NCBI GenBank assembly: GCA_964020085.1
Contig: OZ026605.1
Coordinates: 2,807,301 to 2,871,300, forward strand
DNA length: 64,000 nt
DNA from: Micromussa lordhowensis
Lineage: Eukaryota > Cnidaria > Anthozoa > Scleractinia > Lobophylliidae
Direction: 5' to 3'
Below, in pieces: positions 40,887 through 53,548 of the stretch (the stretch's first letter is position 1; each line of letters opens with the position of its first letter). The translations under genes and the position numbers were made by a program. The notes under the pieces were generated by a model. That model did not search any database and was not told where the DNA came from. It saw only the letters and a program-made list of their open reading frames with translations.

Positions 40887-42605
40887 AATTGAAGGGTTCG
40901 GTGGAAAAAGGGCGTTAGGATTTTTACTCAAAAGTGAACTTTGTCAAAAACGCTCCAAATTTCGTATGCAGTTTTGTTTAGGTGCGTTAAACAATGTTCT
41001 GTATGTGTTTTCCCTGAAATTTGCTTCGTTTTCGAGATATTACGTATGCAAAAAAACCTGTATTTGTTGTCACGTCAGCGCGTGACCGCAAAGACGGTAA
41101 TTTCACTTAAAATCCAGCAAAATATTGATCTTTCGCAACGTGTAACCTTAAAAAATGTTGAATTCAGGTTTTCAAAACCATTAAAATGTTGATTTAACGT
41201 TAAGGCATGACAGCGAGCACTTTTGTTTCACTTAAAAGCGAGCAAGCTAGTCATTTTACGCAGCGCGGAAGCTCAAAAACGGCCATTTCAGGTCTAAATA
41301 GGTTGAAATGTTGATTTCACGTTAAACCTTGAACGAAAGCATGTTGTTTTCACTTAGAAAACAACAAAATGTTAACTGCTTGCAACGTATAAGCTCAAAA
41401 ATGTAGGGCTGACAGATAAACAGATTTACGCTTTTGTGAAACCGTCGTACAAGTCTCATCTGCATGGCCTCTGATCCCAGAAATTTGAAACACTACAAAT
41501 CATGCCGATTTGAAATAAAATCAAGGCAACCTGGATCACAGATCTATGTTTCAATCGATCGCTTCTTGTTGGCCATTATTATGTTGGAATAAAAAAGGAA
41601 AAAAACAAGCTCTGCAATTAGTTAAGAAATATCGTCTCGTCTTGTCTTGTCTTGTCCTGCCGAACGTGATCGCAATGCATGCCGGGAAGGTTCCTTTACA
41701 CCTCGTGCGCGGGTAAACATGGCGGATGATACAAGACAAATTTTATAAGTCTAAAAGCAGTTCTCACTTTCCAAACTTTGATACTAGCAACGCTTGGCAA
41801 ATGGGCCACAACTCACCACAGGGTTTTTTTCTTGGGCAAGAAATGCTCTTGGACTTTGCTGCCTGGATCGACCTGACTTCAAACGCCGATATCAGTTGCG
41901 TTGGAAGTTACAGAACACATTTTGCTTCTTTAAAACGTGTTGGTGACTTACGGGTTATCAAGGCTTTATGATGCCTTTCAACCACCAGGCAGGCTACAAG
42001 GTACTTAAAAACAATGCTTAAGATATTAGTCGAAAGAGCTGTAATGCATGGCATCTCTTTTCAGCTCTGAGTGGGATTTGCTTTGACGCTCGATCGAAAC
42101 TCACGTGTTGTGTTTACGTCACAATAACCTGTATAAAATTTCTCTCTTACGGGTTAAACTCCATACGCAATTTCTTTAAATAGATATCTTGATTTTTGAT
42201 AGAAGTAAAGGAACAGAACGAAAAAAAAGATTGTCCGACCTCGTATCGAACCCTCGACCCGTGTCACGGCAAAACAAGTACGAGTCTGGGCTCTTTAGCC
42301 CCTTATCCATTGCGCTAACAAAGCAGATGTAAGAGATTTAGGTATTATAGTGAGTTCATCGCTTAGCGAAACAAAAGGTTTCTTTTGTTTTTCATTCAAG
42401 AAAAGGTCCCCAGAGGATTCCCTTGGAAAAATGTGTTTTTTTGCATACGTAATATCTCAAAAAGGAAGCAAATTTCAAGGAAAACACATACAGAACATTG
42501 TTTAACGCACCTAAACAAAACTGCATGCGAAATTTGGAGCGTTTTTGACAAAGTTCACTTTTGAGTAAAAATCCTAACGCCCTTTTTCCACCGAACCCTT
42601 CAATT
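40887..42605. mobile_element. TIR transposon family E, copy 2 (1.72 kb)
   Basis: Starts aattgaagggttcggtggaa and ends ttccaccgaacccttcaatt. Inverted pairing extends over about 130 bases (gcgttaggatttttactcaa, gtgaactttgtcaaaaacgc and mirrored partners). It shares internal words and a tRNA-like unit with copy 1 in POLD1 intron 5. No transposase is seen. Confidence 0.82.
42238..42324 (-). repeat. tRNA-like unit inside transposon copy 2
   Basis: Minus strand gctttgttagcgcaatggat (A-box region resembling tRNA-Arg), and about 50 bases on cgagggttcgatacgagg (B box GGTTCGATNCG-like). The stem arms are imperfect, so it is a tRNA-derived relic. Confidence 0.6.
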
Positions 42606-43498
42606 ATTGTTGTTTGACCTAGAAATAAATACCCTAGATAGTGAAGTTCTTTAATCAAAATATTACAGAACTTTATTTAGAGATACTGATACTGGCCTCC
42701 TTAGAAATTCCTTACAATGCTAGTTCTCTGCCTTGTGAGATCACATATGACTGAATCATAGCTTAGCAGAAATTCAATTTGGATCAATCTGGGGGATAAA
42801 AATTAATAGTTATTACTGGTATTAAAATTTACAGAAAACCTCATAATAACACCACATTACCAAGATTTGTGGATTTCTTTCATCAAAATAATAGTAAGCC
42901 TGTAAATAATAATTTTTATCATTAATTTGTAGAAAGACTTTGAAACTGGACTCTTTATTAATAATAGTTATTGAACTGAATTTGGAATGAAGATATGCAT
43001 ATCAGCTGAAATAAAGGCATGCAAATTATTTACATTTTGTGCTTTGGATCCCTTGGTCAGTAATAAATACTATAAAGAGTTTGTATGCAATTTTTTTGAA
43101 AATGAAAATGATATCATTTAAACTCTGTATAATATCAAAAGAATTGCAGCAATGACCCTTACAAAAATCTGCAGTGAATTATGACAAAATATCTTAGATA
43201 TAAATATTCAATTTTATCCATTTTGATGATCGTCTCATTTTCCTGTCATTTATGGAAGTTACCTTTACCAGTAACAACTACATTCTTACAATATTATTGA
43301 GGTATCAAGTTCTCCATATTAAATTTACCAGTACATATTAACAATTATTATCTTTACAAAATTATTTGCAAGGGTAATCCAGCCCCTTTCTTCAGCTTCA
43401 AGTTTTACAGGCATAGTACTTTACTCGTAAAATTCAAGGAAATAATGCACTTTAAGCATTATAAATACTGATTCTTTTTTTACACAAAGTCATAAATT
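42606..43498. other. Probable 3' UTR of the lipase gene, AT-rich
   Basis: Very AT-rich with no open frame of note. An aataaa on the minus strand (tttatt at about 42669) could be the polyadenylation signal. Confidence 0.35.
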
Positions 43499-46400
43499 TC
43501 ACTTGAAACCTTCAAGAATCACATATCCATCACGGTCATCAACAACTGGTTTCTCATCACCATCAGACGCACCATCATCCCTTACTATGCCAGATGAATT
43601 ATTTTTGCCTTCATCCTTTTCATTGTCAAATTCCTTTCCTGTATAACTATCGCCAACATGAGATTCCATCATAATTATGGTTTCTGGAAGACACTCTTGC
43701 AGTTCTCTGCGTAGAGTACTGGTGTTCAGAATACAGCTACCATCACCACTGTTGTCCGCATCCATGACCAGTTTACATGCATTGCTTCCAATATCTGCCA
43801 TGCGTTCTTCACAACAAGAAGTAGACAGACCTTTTGACTCACAGTGGCATTTTGCTTTGCATCTCTTATGATTATCAATAGCTTTTTGTGTCCACTCAGA
43901 TAAAGGAAGCAATGATTCATCAGCTGTTAAAAAATATTAGTAAGAACATTATTATAGTTTTCTCCGGGTTCCTATCCATACGTATACTTTGACACCACAC
44001 ATTTTACCCACCCCCGAAAAACCCTCATACAGCTGATTCCTTGATTGGATTGTTCACCACTAATGAAGGTGAAATCACACAATGATGTATTTGTTGCAGG
44101 TCTAAATGAAATTTAGGTAAAAATGAAATCCTTTGTTCTTGACCCTGATTATTCATGGATCATAAATAATTATTAGGGTTACAGGACAAAGGAAATTGAG
44201 AATCAAACTAGGTTAAAATCATTTTAACCTGAATTTCATTTTGACCTGCAACACATACTAGGCTTTGCTAATGAATGCAATCATCATAGGTACATCTGTC
44301 TGGTAAATGACACATTTGGTAATGACATCATTTCTCAGCAAGATCAATTTAAATTTACAATAACTAGATGTCGAATAGGCCATTTCTAAGTTACACTGCG
44401 CCTGTGTTTCAAAATGAGTTCTTGTGCATTTATGAAAATGAGTTTGATTTGCATGAAAATGAATCTGTAGACGGAACACATTTTCATATGAATGGTTTTG
44501 CATGAAGACTTATTTTGACACAGAGGCATTAAAGAAAACTCGGAAATGGCCTATCATACTAAATTATTTTGTAAATATTTATGTCTTACCTCCTCTTGAA
44601 AGATCTGTGTTTGGCAGTTTAGATTTCCTAGTAAAAGATGCCAAGTTCAAATTTAACTTACATTTATATAATTATATTCACCACTTGTGTGTATAAGACA
44701 TAAATTAAATAAGGCCAGCATTCTTCCAGTGATTGTGTAAGGTTTCTAAAAGTTATTTTTGGCTAATAATGTTTTATTTATTTACTTTCTCAGACAAAGT
44801 TACTAGAAAAGCTTGCCATTTAAATTTTTTAATCATTGGAATTTTTAATATAAAAATGACTAGTTCAGATTGTTTGGTGATGGTCCAAGACAGGATCCAC
44901 AAAAGTTTATCATTTTTTAATACCTTGATTCTTGTTACATTTCTTGATAATATGTATTGATTAGCCTAAGAGAAACTATGATGTTGATCAGTTTGGGAAT
45001 TAAAAGGAGAAACGTTTGGCATACCATTTTCTTACCAGTACTTGGTGTCTGTCTTCGTATGTGTGGAACATTGTGGTGATGGCTGACAGCAGCTCATCAA
45101 GATACTGATTTCCTGTCTTTTCTAATTTGGTGAGTGATTTCAAAAATCTAAAAAGCAATATTTACACAAAGTTGTGTTCAAATGTTATGTAACCTTGTCC
45201 TTGTCTCATATCATTTCATATTGACTAGACCTCAAAGCCAAGATGGTTTGAACAAAATTCCATACTCCGACCAACCAAATATCATTACCATAAAACTTTT
45301 GTGTAAAGAGGTTCCTGTCCCCTCCCTGGTCACAAAAGCCCATTCTGAGTGGGGTTATACTGAAACATTTTATAAGCACATAATTCTATAACTGTCAACA
45401 TTTTTTGCTATCTTATTAACCTTGTTTAATCCTTTGATTTAACATAATTTTTACCAAAAATTAAATTGAACCACAACATATATTATTAACCCAACTAAAA
45501 GTAATAACAATTTATTATTTAGTTCTCTGCATACACCATTGATAATAATTTGTCATTTTTGGACATGTAAGAACTATAAAATATTATTAACTCACATTCT
45601 GAGTATGGCCAAGATTTGTCTGATAGTAATGACACATGGCTTGGTAAAAACATCCAAGACATAAAATGATCTACGAAGTAAAAAGCATGACCAAAGCTCT
45701 CGTTCTGTTGAAACTTCATTGGCGCGGGCCAGTACTGCAAGTTAAACAGAAACAAGAGACCTATTGTAATGAACATTTAACTACATGTACAATGCAATTA
45801 ATAGTTAGTAACCTCAAAAGCTAAATACTTAGACATTATGTATCAATGTGGTCCACGCCTACACATCACCAACACAGTGTACTAACATTATCAACATTAT
45901 CATGATGGTACATTGTACCGGTCAGGAGTCGAAATGTTGCCTGTCTACCTGTCGATTTCAGGTAATTTCAGGAAGTGACAGGTAAAAAATATTGATGCCT
46001 GTCACTGGCGACAGGCAAGAAAACCTTAGTAATACAGAATTTATTGATTTGAATAATATTTTCATCCGTTTTTCCACATGAAGTCGTTCTCACTCATGCA
46101 GATCTCGCACAGTATTTATCAGACTTTACTCAATACTGAATAAAAGCAAGATGATGCAATCTTTGTAGTGCGCATGACAAAGACAACAAATGTGTCTTGC
46201 TCCTGCGTTTCTTTGCCGATCAAGCAGGAGTTCGCAATATGGATCGTTTTCTGACCCATAAGTCATTGCTTTCTATCAGTTTATTATTAATGATTGTACA
46301 ACCCCAGTTGAGTTTCAAAAAGTAAAATAAAATAATATTGTTCAAGTTGGATGTTGGTGGAGACAGGTAAACATTCTGCCTGTCACTAGACACAGGTAAA

Positions 46401-49400
46401 CAGTCTGGAACATTTCGACCCCTGACCGGTGTACTAGCCTGAAATGTCAGTCATCTCCCGCCCTCAGCCTAATCCCTGGGCAAGAGACGCCTGAAGTCGG
46501 AGCATTATAATTCCATCTCTCTTCCGGGTATTAGGCTGAGGGCAGGAGATGACTGACATTTCAGACTACCAGTATACTAACAATATTAAAGATACATTTT
46601 AAAAAAATTTAAAATGTTTTATTTTTCAAAATTATATTCACTAGAGGGGATGTGCCTAAGGGGTGAAACAAGGGAAAATCTATTTGCAATAGTTTTGTTA
46701 TACCATACTAGTGAAGGTAAAAGGGCTGTAAAATCCACCAAATTTCATCACTTATAATTCTGAGCCTTCATCAATGGTAAATTTCAATATAATAGATAAT
46801 TAATTTACCCAGTTCCTACATTTACAAATAAACTTTAGTCAGAGTTATACAAAAAAATATAGTGCCATTATGGCACCTTGATGTACTTTCTAGCTGAATT
46901 CAGAATTTATATATATATATAAAAAATTAACACCTCTAATTATAATTATCACTCACTCAGAGAAAGTTGTGATTCCCCTTCCTCCTCTTCAGTCTCCATT
47001 TCACTTTCTGATCCTGAATAAACTTCCATCTCACTGTAGCTACAGGAAAAGCTGTTTGATGATATTTGTGAACTGCAGCTAGTTTGGCGATTGAAGCTTG
47101 TTTCTTGATAAGAAGCAGACAAGTTGTTGTCTGATGGTGGAAGATTCAAGGCGATGGAGGCAGTTCTTACTGACTCCTTTGTTAACGTATTAGGATCTGG
47201 AAAACAAAAGTTTGGTTGAATCCACAGATTCTTATTGTTAGTGTAAAATTATTACAGTTGAAGCTCTCATACGCGAGCACCTTGGAAATTTAAGAAAGTG
47301 GACATAACTAGAGCTGGTCGCTTACGAGAATAAGCTCTCGTAAACAACCGCATGGTAAAACAATAGAGGGTGGTCGCTCATGAGAGCTTCAGAAACTCAA
47401 TAATTTATAAAGCAAAACAAACGAAATCAATATTTAAGGAGTGTCTTTATATCTGATATAGACACGGCTAAACTTTACGTTCAATTTTTAACTGGTCAAG
47501 AACCATTTGCGTAGTGTGCAGTTTCATTAAAGTGTTGATTTTCGATGTAAAAGACTCGAGTGGTCGCTTACAATAGCTTAAAAACATAGGAAAAGTCCAG
47601 TTGGGTAATCCCATTACAAAGTGTAAGTCACAGTTCCAACGGGGTTTCACAAAGGTGGTTGTAACTGGAGCTGGTCGCTTACGAGAGTGGTTGCAAGGAG
47701 AGCTTTGACTGTATGTAAAATTTTGTGTTTGAGCCAAAGTCATCCAATGCCTGGTATAAGAAGCTCATCCCACTTTCCTGTATTATGAAGAGTATAACTA
47801 TTCCCTGTGGGATTGGATGGACTAGTCCATCGTTTTTTAAAACCCCAAAATTTTGTCAGGTTGTGCTAATCATTTGCTAGAATACCCATTACACTTTTTC
47901 TTGTCCATGAAAATAAAAACACCCTCGCTTGAACTCAGACTGCTTATTCCAGATTCCCCTAAATACGTATGGACATGAATAATTCGATAATCTCTTTATA
48001 AATATATCTGCCAAGCAACTAAAAGAGAACTTTCACAACATTGCCTAAAATAACACAATGAAACTGATGTATTTGTAGGAGATTTAGCCAATGATAGCTT
48101 GTACCAACTAGCTGACATAAACTTACAGTGCTCCTTTAAAAATCTCAGTGTGTCCCTGTACCCCTGCCGACATATATTGCTCAACGCTTTTTCATCAGGA
48201 GGGAACAATGCATGGGTCAATCTTTGCAAGTTATTGCTTGTGATCTGCATGCTGGTGTTGCGTAGTTCAATATGAACATCATTTGATGAAACATCCTTTG
48301 GACAAATGTCATGTTCACCACAGAATGGTGACACTGTGATGGTCTCTCCTTCCTTGAAATGCTGAGGAAGATTATCAGAAATCCCTCCATCTATGTAGTA
48401 CTGTGAAAGGTGAAAACATTTAATTGACAGTGACAAGAAAATGTACTGAATATTTATCAACTAGCTTCAAACACTTTAAAGTATCTACTTCAATACTCAT
48501 TACAAATGTTTTTTCTGGGTTCTAAAAGAGGTATCTGCATGCAAAATTGGTGATCTCTTGATTCAAATTAATTGGCATCTCTACATATAACATGTGGATG
48601 TTTGTGAAAACTACAATCATGGACAAAAGTGTCCAGACACTTTACCCAAACTAACGCTTTCAAACTAACAATTGTATTTTGTATTTGAATGAAAACACCT
48701 TTTTTATCTGTTGCCCCCTCCCCCTCCCCCAATCATTAGGGAGTTTTAGCAAACCACGACGGCGACGGCAACGAGAACGTCAGCAAACAAAAGGTTTAAT
48801 GAGCAAAACAATGGTTCTGCACGTGCGTTTTGATTCTTTGTACATTTCTTTGCCGTCCTCTGCAAAACAACAACGTGAAATGACCAAGTTCTACGTATTT
48901 TGGAGTACGAGAACCGCAATGGCTAATTTCTCGTGTCTTCCTTTGGAATTGAACGCTGTCATTACATATTTAGCCTGAGCAGGATTTTAGACCGATATGC
49001 GAACTGAACAGATCTACACAGTTGTGACATTCGAGGGTAAAATATAAATACTTTTTTCACAAGGCGTCGTTCGCGCTTGAGTTCACAAAAAATTCTAAGT
49101 TTAACCGCCATTTAAGTTTCAAGCGTATGTGATTACCAAAGGTTTACTTTGAGGTGGATAATAGATTTTTAATGGAGTTTTGTAATGGTTTTGTCTCAAA
49201 AGCCAAGTGAAGCCGATTCTAAAAATCACGCAGCTTTCTGTCGTGTAAGCCGTCTTATTTCTATACAATCATAAGACCCGGGGGTACTGCCCACGGGCTT
49301 TTGGTGATCTGTGATTTGCATACTGGCCCTATTTTAGACCTAAGCCAAATATCGAGACCCCATGTCTGACCTCTAAAATTTGTATTGAAAAGGGGGGAAG

Positions 49401-51080
49401 GGGAGGCTACCTTTCATGAGGGGATAGATGCATGCATCTCAACGACTTTTGTCCATGACTGTAGCTATATGTGGAGACAATAGTTCCAAAACCTTGGGGG
49501 GTGGGGATATGCACCCCTTTTTGTTTTTAAGTCAGCTAAAAATGAATCAAGAACAAGGGTAACAATATATAATAATAAAATATTCTCATCAATGATTGCC
49601 TACCAAATAGCTAGTCAAGATTAATATCTTACAAATCCAATACCAGGAAAACTGTAAACTTAGAAGGTGGTAAACAATTACCTTTCCCCTGAACACTGCT
49701 GGTAAGATTCCTGAATAGAATGGCACATAAGAACTTGCTACTAATGCCTGTATAAAGGAGATTAATGGATTATTTATGAACTGTAACACTGCGAATATCA
49801 ATTGATGATACTGATAGTTAAGATTAATTAGTAAACATCCAATCCTTGAGTTCAGCCCTACTTTCCTATCTTAGGAAAGTTAACATCAAGTACTAGAACT
49901 TGAGTCTTGAGCTGGTGTGATAAGGGTATAATCTGGGAGGGGGGGGGGAATCCCATATAAAATTGACGATGGTGCTCATCGTACTTTTTCATCGTACTTT
50001 TTAGTGGTTAAAAAAAGCGGTTTTAACCTCTTAGTGTGTTCAGGCTCAAAAGGTTCGCAGTGGGAGTTTAGACAGTACCTTTTAGGGCCGAAAAAAAATA
50101 TGACAGGAGATCATGTATTGTTATAGAACTGGTTCCTCTTAGGAGTGAAAACAATTTCAAGTCACGCCCACAAAAAAGTATCTTGGCACCTCTTCTTTTC
50201 TAATTTCCAACGAGCACCGTCTTTTTTTAATGGGAGACCACCTGGGGATACAATATGTCACGTTGCTAAACACACAAGCCCCTAGGGAAATTCTAGGTTG
50301 AAAATGGTTGCAGCTGAGGGTTTTGTTCTGTTTGCATTTTGAGCTCATTCTTATCCCTCCCTCTGCTAGCCTTCCCACATTCCCCTTCTCAAAAAGACTG
50401 TGACAAAGAATCTGCCCCTCCCCCAACCCTCCTACCAAACAGTGCCATAAGGGAAAGCTTGGCTTGGCAAAGCCGGCAAGTGATGAATGATTGATCAACA
50501 AATGCTGTTATGTAAATACAGCAATTTCAAACCATAAGCTTAAATCATTGTTTGCTCGTGATCAAGAAAATATAAGCTAAATGTAAATAGAAATGTAAGA
50601 GGTTGATAACATCGGATAATTCAGAATTTTGTTCTTATTCTAAGAAAATCAAGCTTAGCTTACCTCAATAAGATCTTCTTTGGAGTAGAATTCAGATATA
50701 ATGACATTTTGACAATTTGGGACATGGGTCAATGAAATGTGCAATCTGCCGCTGGCAATTTCGTGTGCGTTTTCTGGCAGCATTTCTTCAAAAGCTCTCC
50801 GGATAGTTCTGACTATCTGAAAACTCGGATGAACTGGTCCCAGTGAAAGAGATTTTGCTCTCTTTCCGAGTCTTATAACCGACTCGGCGACCTCGCTGAT
50901 GTCCAAGTCAACAATCAGACCTACAGCGGCGAAAGCACCTGCGCTCGCTCCTCCGAAACATTTCACCCTTCTCAAAAAGCCGGCGGCGTTTTGTTTGAGG
51001 CAAGACATCACTCCAATATGGTAGATTCCCAGGAATCCGCAGCCGGAAAAAGTAAGGTTTAAATCTTGAGTATCTTCCAT
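43499..51080 (-). CDS. PNPLA2: PNPLA2/ATGL-like patatin-domain triglyceride lipase, paralog A
   Basis: Exons in transcript order: 51080-50664, 49747-49682, 48400-48127, 47196-46957, 45734-45596, 45147-45025, 44627-44590, 43923-43499. Phases agree; 573 residues. Patatin fold: oxyanion loop GCGFLG at 13-18, nucleophile S46 in GASAG, ASGRLHISLTHV, catalytic D165 in DGGISDNLP, then ITVSPFCGEHDICPKD. This closely follows animal ATGL, which starts triglyceride breakdown on lipid droplets. The C-terminal half differs from vertebrate ATGL: a Ser/Glu-rich exon, a helical block (ELWSCFLLRRSFYVL), and an acidic tail ending DDRDGYVILEGFK. The exon 6 donor used here (ATG|gtatgc) is the only one found that keeps frame; a stronger donor lies 11 bases earlier. 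Paralog B lies 2.5 kb upstream in the same orientation. Confidence 0.9.
44093..44252. mobile_element. Hairpin MITE, same family as 27606-27765
   Basis: In intron 7 of lipase A. Ends gttgcaggtc and gacctgcaac are exact inverted complements. Interior aggacaaaggaaattgagaa is identical in style to the POLD1 intron copy. Confidence 0.8.
44374..44554. mobile_element. MITE (AATAGGCCATTTC family), complete copy
   Basis: In intron 7 of lipase A. Starts aataggccatttctaagtta and ends ctcggaaatggcctat. Body gagtttgatttgcatgaaaa is shared with copies at 6935-7104 and 54314-54471. Confidence 0.75.
45917..46430. mobile_element. TIR element, about 510 bp
   Basis: In intron 4 of lipase A. Starts accggtcaggagtcgaaatg and ends catttcgacccctgaccggt. 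Subterminal tgcctgtcactggcgacagg repeats occur near both ends. Confidence 0.75.
46435..46568. mobile_element. Hairpin MITE, about 134 bp
   Basis: In intron 4 of lipase A, 5 bases after the previous element. tagcctgaaatgtcagtcat and ctcccgccctcagcctaat pair with attaggctgagggcaggaga and atgactgacatttcagacta. Confidence 0.8.
47254..47712. mobile_element. Non-autonomous TIR element (ACAGT ends)
   Basis: In intron 3 of lipase A. Starts acagttgaagctctcatacg and ends gcaaggagagctttgactgt. Same family as 8992-9504. Subterminal ggtcgcttacgaga repeats. Confidence 0.7.
48735..49080. mobile_element. Fragment of a repeat with GGGAGTTTTAGCAAAC end
   Basis: In intron 2 of lipase A. It begins gggagttttagcaaaccacg followed by acggcgacggcaacgagaac. 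This G/C/A-rich end resembles a common transposon end in coral-type genomes (family recollection, not checked). The matching right end is not clear. Confidence 0.35.
49275..49430. mobile_element. Fragment related to the CCCGGGGG element
   Basis: In intron 2 of lipase A. cccgggggtactgccc is followed by ggccctattttagacctaag and cgagaccccatgtc. The CCCGGGGG tip and gaccccat words recur in the element at 62892-63299. Confidence 0.4.
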
Positions 51081-51980
51081 CTCTTAGAAATATTCCACTT
51101 TGTAAGAAAAAAAATTTGCGCGTCATTGATTCTGGTGCGGCGGGTGATTGTCTGAGGTGTTTGTGACATCATGGTGTGAAGTCTGTGCATGTGACCGGAA
51201 GTCACCTTCAGTGACCCCCGGCATGTCAACTTCCGGTTAGAAAGGCGCGACGCTGCAAACATCTCCCAAAGTTCTGACCTATCCAATTAAGCTAAAGACT
51301 TAAATTGTGGATTTTCGCACCTTGGATTGTGCAAAAAGGTTTGGAAGGAGGACGTAGAATTCCCATCTGGAAATCCGATAGTAGTGTGGTTTTGAGTGTG
51401 GGTCCATTTCTCTGTGGCTTTCACTACTTCTATTTTTCGCATGCCCACATAGAGGTATTAGGGATCCGAAAAGGTTGCATCTCAAATAACTGTTTCGCAA
51501 TATATAAGCCCTCTCTCGGCCCTCGAGAACAAATTTGCGGGTTTCTGGTAACTAAAATGAAATAATTATACATTTCCCTCCAGTAGCGTATATAAATAAG
51601 TTTTTGAATTGTAGAGTGATTCGACCCAAAAAGGACCCCAAAGAGTGAACATTTACAGCCTTCTTTCAGAAAAGATTCTTTTATTGATAGCTTTCATCAG
51701 GGTAAGAAAAGTGTTTCACAACATAACCTCTTCAACAGTTGATTCAAATGATTATTAACACTTTCATTGTGTATATACACAATTTGACAAACACACCGGT
51801 TCAGCAATATTACATGAAAATACTAGCTTTTGAATTGTAATTTAATATGTATAAAATAAATTAGTAAATTAATATTAGGTAATATTATAACTAATTTTCA
51901 AGGAAACATTAAATCGCTGCATGTGACAATTTAAATTCAAGTAATTGTAGTCTTTTACAATATAACATTACACTAAAATA
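51081..51980. other. Upstream flank of lipase A; no gene seen
   Basis: The promoter of paralog A should lie just upstream of 51080. No clear TATA box or conserved site is assigned. The rest is AT-rich and may be 3' flank of paralog B. Confidence 0.3.
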
Positions 51981-51981
51981 T

Positions 51982-52210
51982 GGGCATGTTTAAAACACGA
52001 AATGGCAAAATGACAAAATAGCACTTAACAACGTGGGATACGGCTAACCCATACAATTGTTGAGAGCTGACCACCTTCAAGTCAGTAATATTTAGGCTAA
52101 CCGAAGCACCATTTAGGCTAACCAAAGCGCTATTTAGGCTAACCAAAGCGCTGTTTAGGCTAGCTGAAGTGACATATCATCATTTCGCCATTTTGTGTTT
52201 TAAACACACC
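51982..52210. mobile_element. Hairpin element holding a 21-bp tandem repeat
   Basis: gtttaaaacacgaaatggca (51988 on) pairs with cgccattttgtgttttaaac near the right end. Inside, four units of the type tttaggctaaccaaagcgct run at 52091-52173. Confidence 0.75.
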
Positions 52211-53548
52211 CCTAAAATACCATAATAAAAATAAATTTGTACAAGTCCAAACTAAACCACTCCTCTTTGTTTCATCCAATTCAAAAATCTCTGTACAGCC
52301 ATTTTACCCAGTAACACTATCTACAAACACCTTACAAGATGCCAACATAAAAATTTTCCTTACTGGTTTCAATAAATGTTCTCAAATTCTCAAAGCTAAT
52401 TAACGGAATCTGATTGCAAGCAGAATTGACCGAAAAATTGTGATGAAATTCACAATAAAACAACATAAAAGCACAATCTGCATTGAAGGTTAGCATAAAT
52501 TGTTCTACTGCTTAACTTTACAGCCACCACTTGCTTGCACAACAACCATAATGCTCAACATTTTTTTGTTTTGTACATTTTGGTCTTGGTACATTTTGTT
52601 CAGATATAGATGAGGAAATATCAAAACAATCTTGCCTTAGTAGTCAGATCTAATGTTCATTTGATTAACCTTGTCAATCAGATGTTCTGTTCTTTTGATT
52701 AAAACTGCATGCCTACATACATTTGCCATGTCATGATCAGTAATAACTTGCATGTCGGCCATACCCAGAGCTGGTAAAGGATAGACTCTTTGGATTGGAA
52801 TAAGTTAAAACTTTCCATGTAAAAACAATTGTTAAATAATGTGTCTTATGTACAAGTGTAGATCGGTTGTAACCCTCAAGTCTCAAGATGGATATATTAA
52901 TTCTCCTTATTTATTACAATCTTCTAAGGAAACTACATGATCTTGGTCTGTTAAAATACCTCTTATCACTCAGTAATTTACTGTATTATCTTGAAATTGA
53001 TAAAAAAATCTCCTTAATATACCATTTCCAAGCTACCAGGTAACTATGCAACATTAAATCTATTACTCCTTTCAAGAAGCAGCCTCTCATCTCTTGGCAA
53101 GCATAATTGTTCCTGTGATCTGCATTCAAGCTACTTTAGACCACAAAAATTGTCATGAGCTACACTCTAGTCCTTTAGTTGCATAACGATTGACAGTTAG
53201 AACTTTTGGAAGGCAAGTGTTCAGAAGTGCTGTGCTAGTCAGAGTTAACACTGGGGACTGGAGTTTACTGTCTGAACCCAAAAAAGCGTGAACACTTTGA
53301 TTTAAGTTTGATGTGATAACTTTGCCAAAGACATTCATATTACAGGTCAAACTATTGGGTACCATTAGGGTTCACAGTTCATCTCAAATAGGGTTGATTT
53401 TCCCTTGTGACACCACATCAAAGTAGCTCCACACTTCCACTATTTATCTGATTTGCACTGCAGCGTCCAAATCAAACACCAAAGTTGGGTGTGGCTCAAG
53501 AACAGCTCAACTGTCCAACTTCGATCCCACCACTACCAAAGTGTTCTG
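52211..53548. other. Probable 3' UTR and flank of lipase B
   Basis: AT-rich, no convincing gene. Short frames on either strand lack domains. Confidence 0.3.

Noticed and set aside
41726..41971. 81-codon plus frame inside transposon copy 2
   Set aside because: The aligned sequence in copy 1 does not keep the frame, so it is not a conserved protein.
43726..43920. 64-codon minus frame MNHCFLYLSGHKK
   Set aside because: Out-of-frame reading of the lipase A last exon; the frame ending in YVILEGFK is supported by paralog B.
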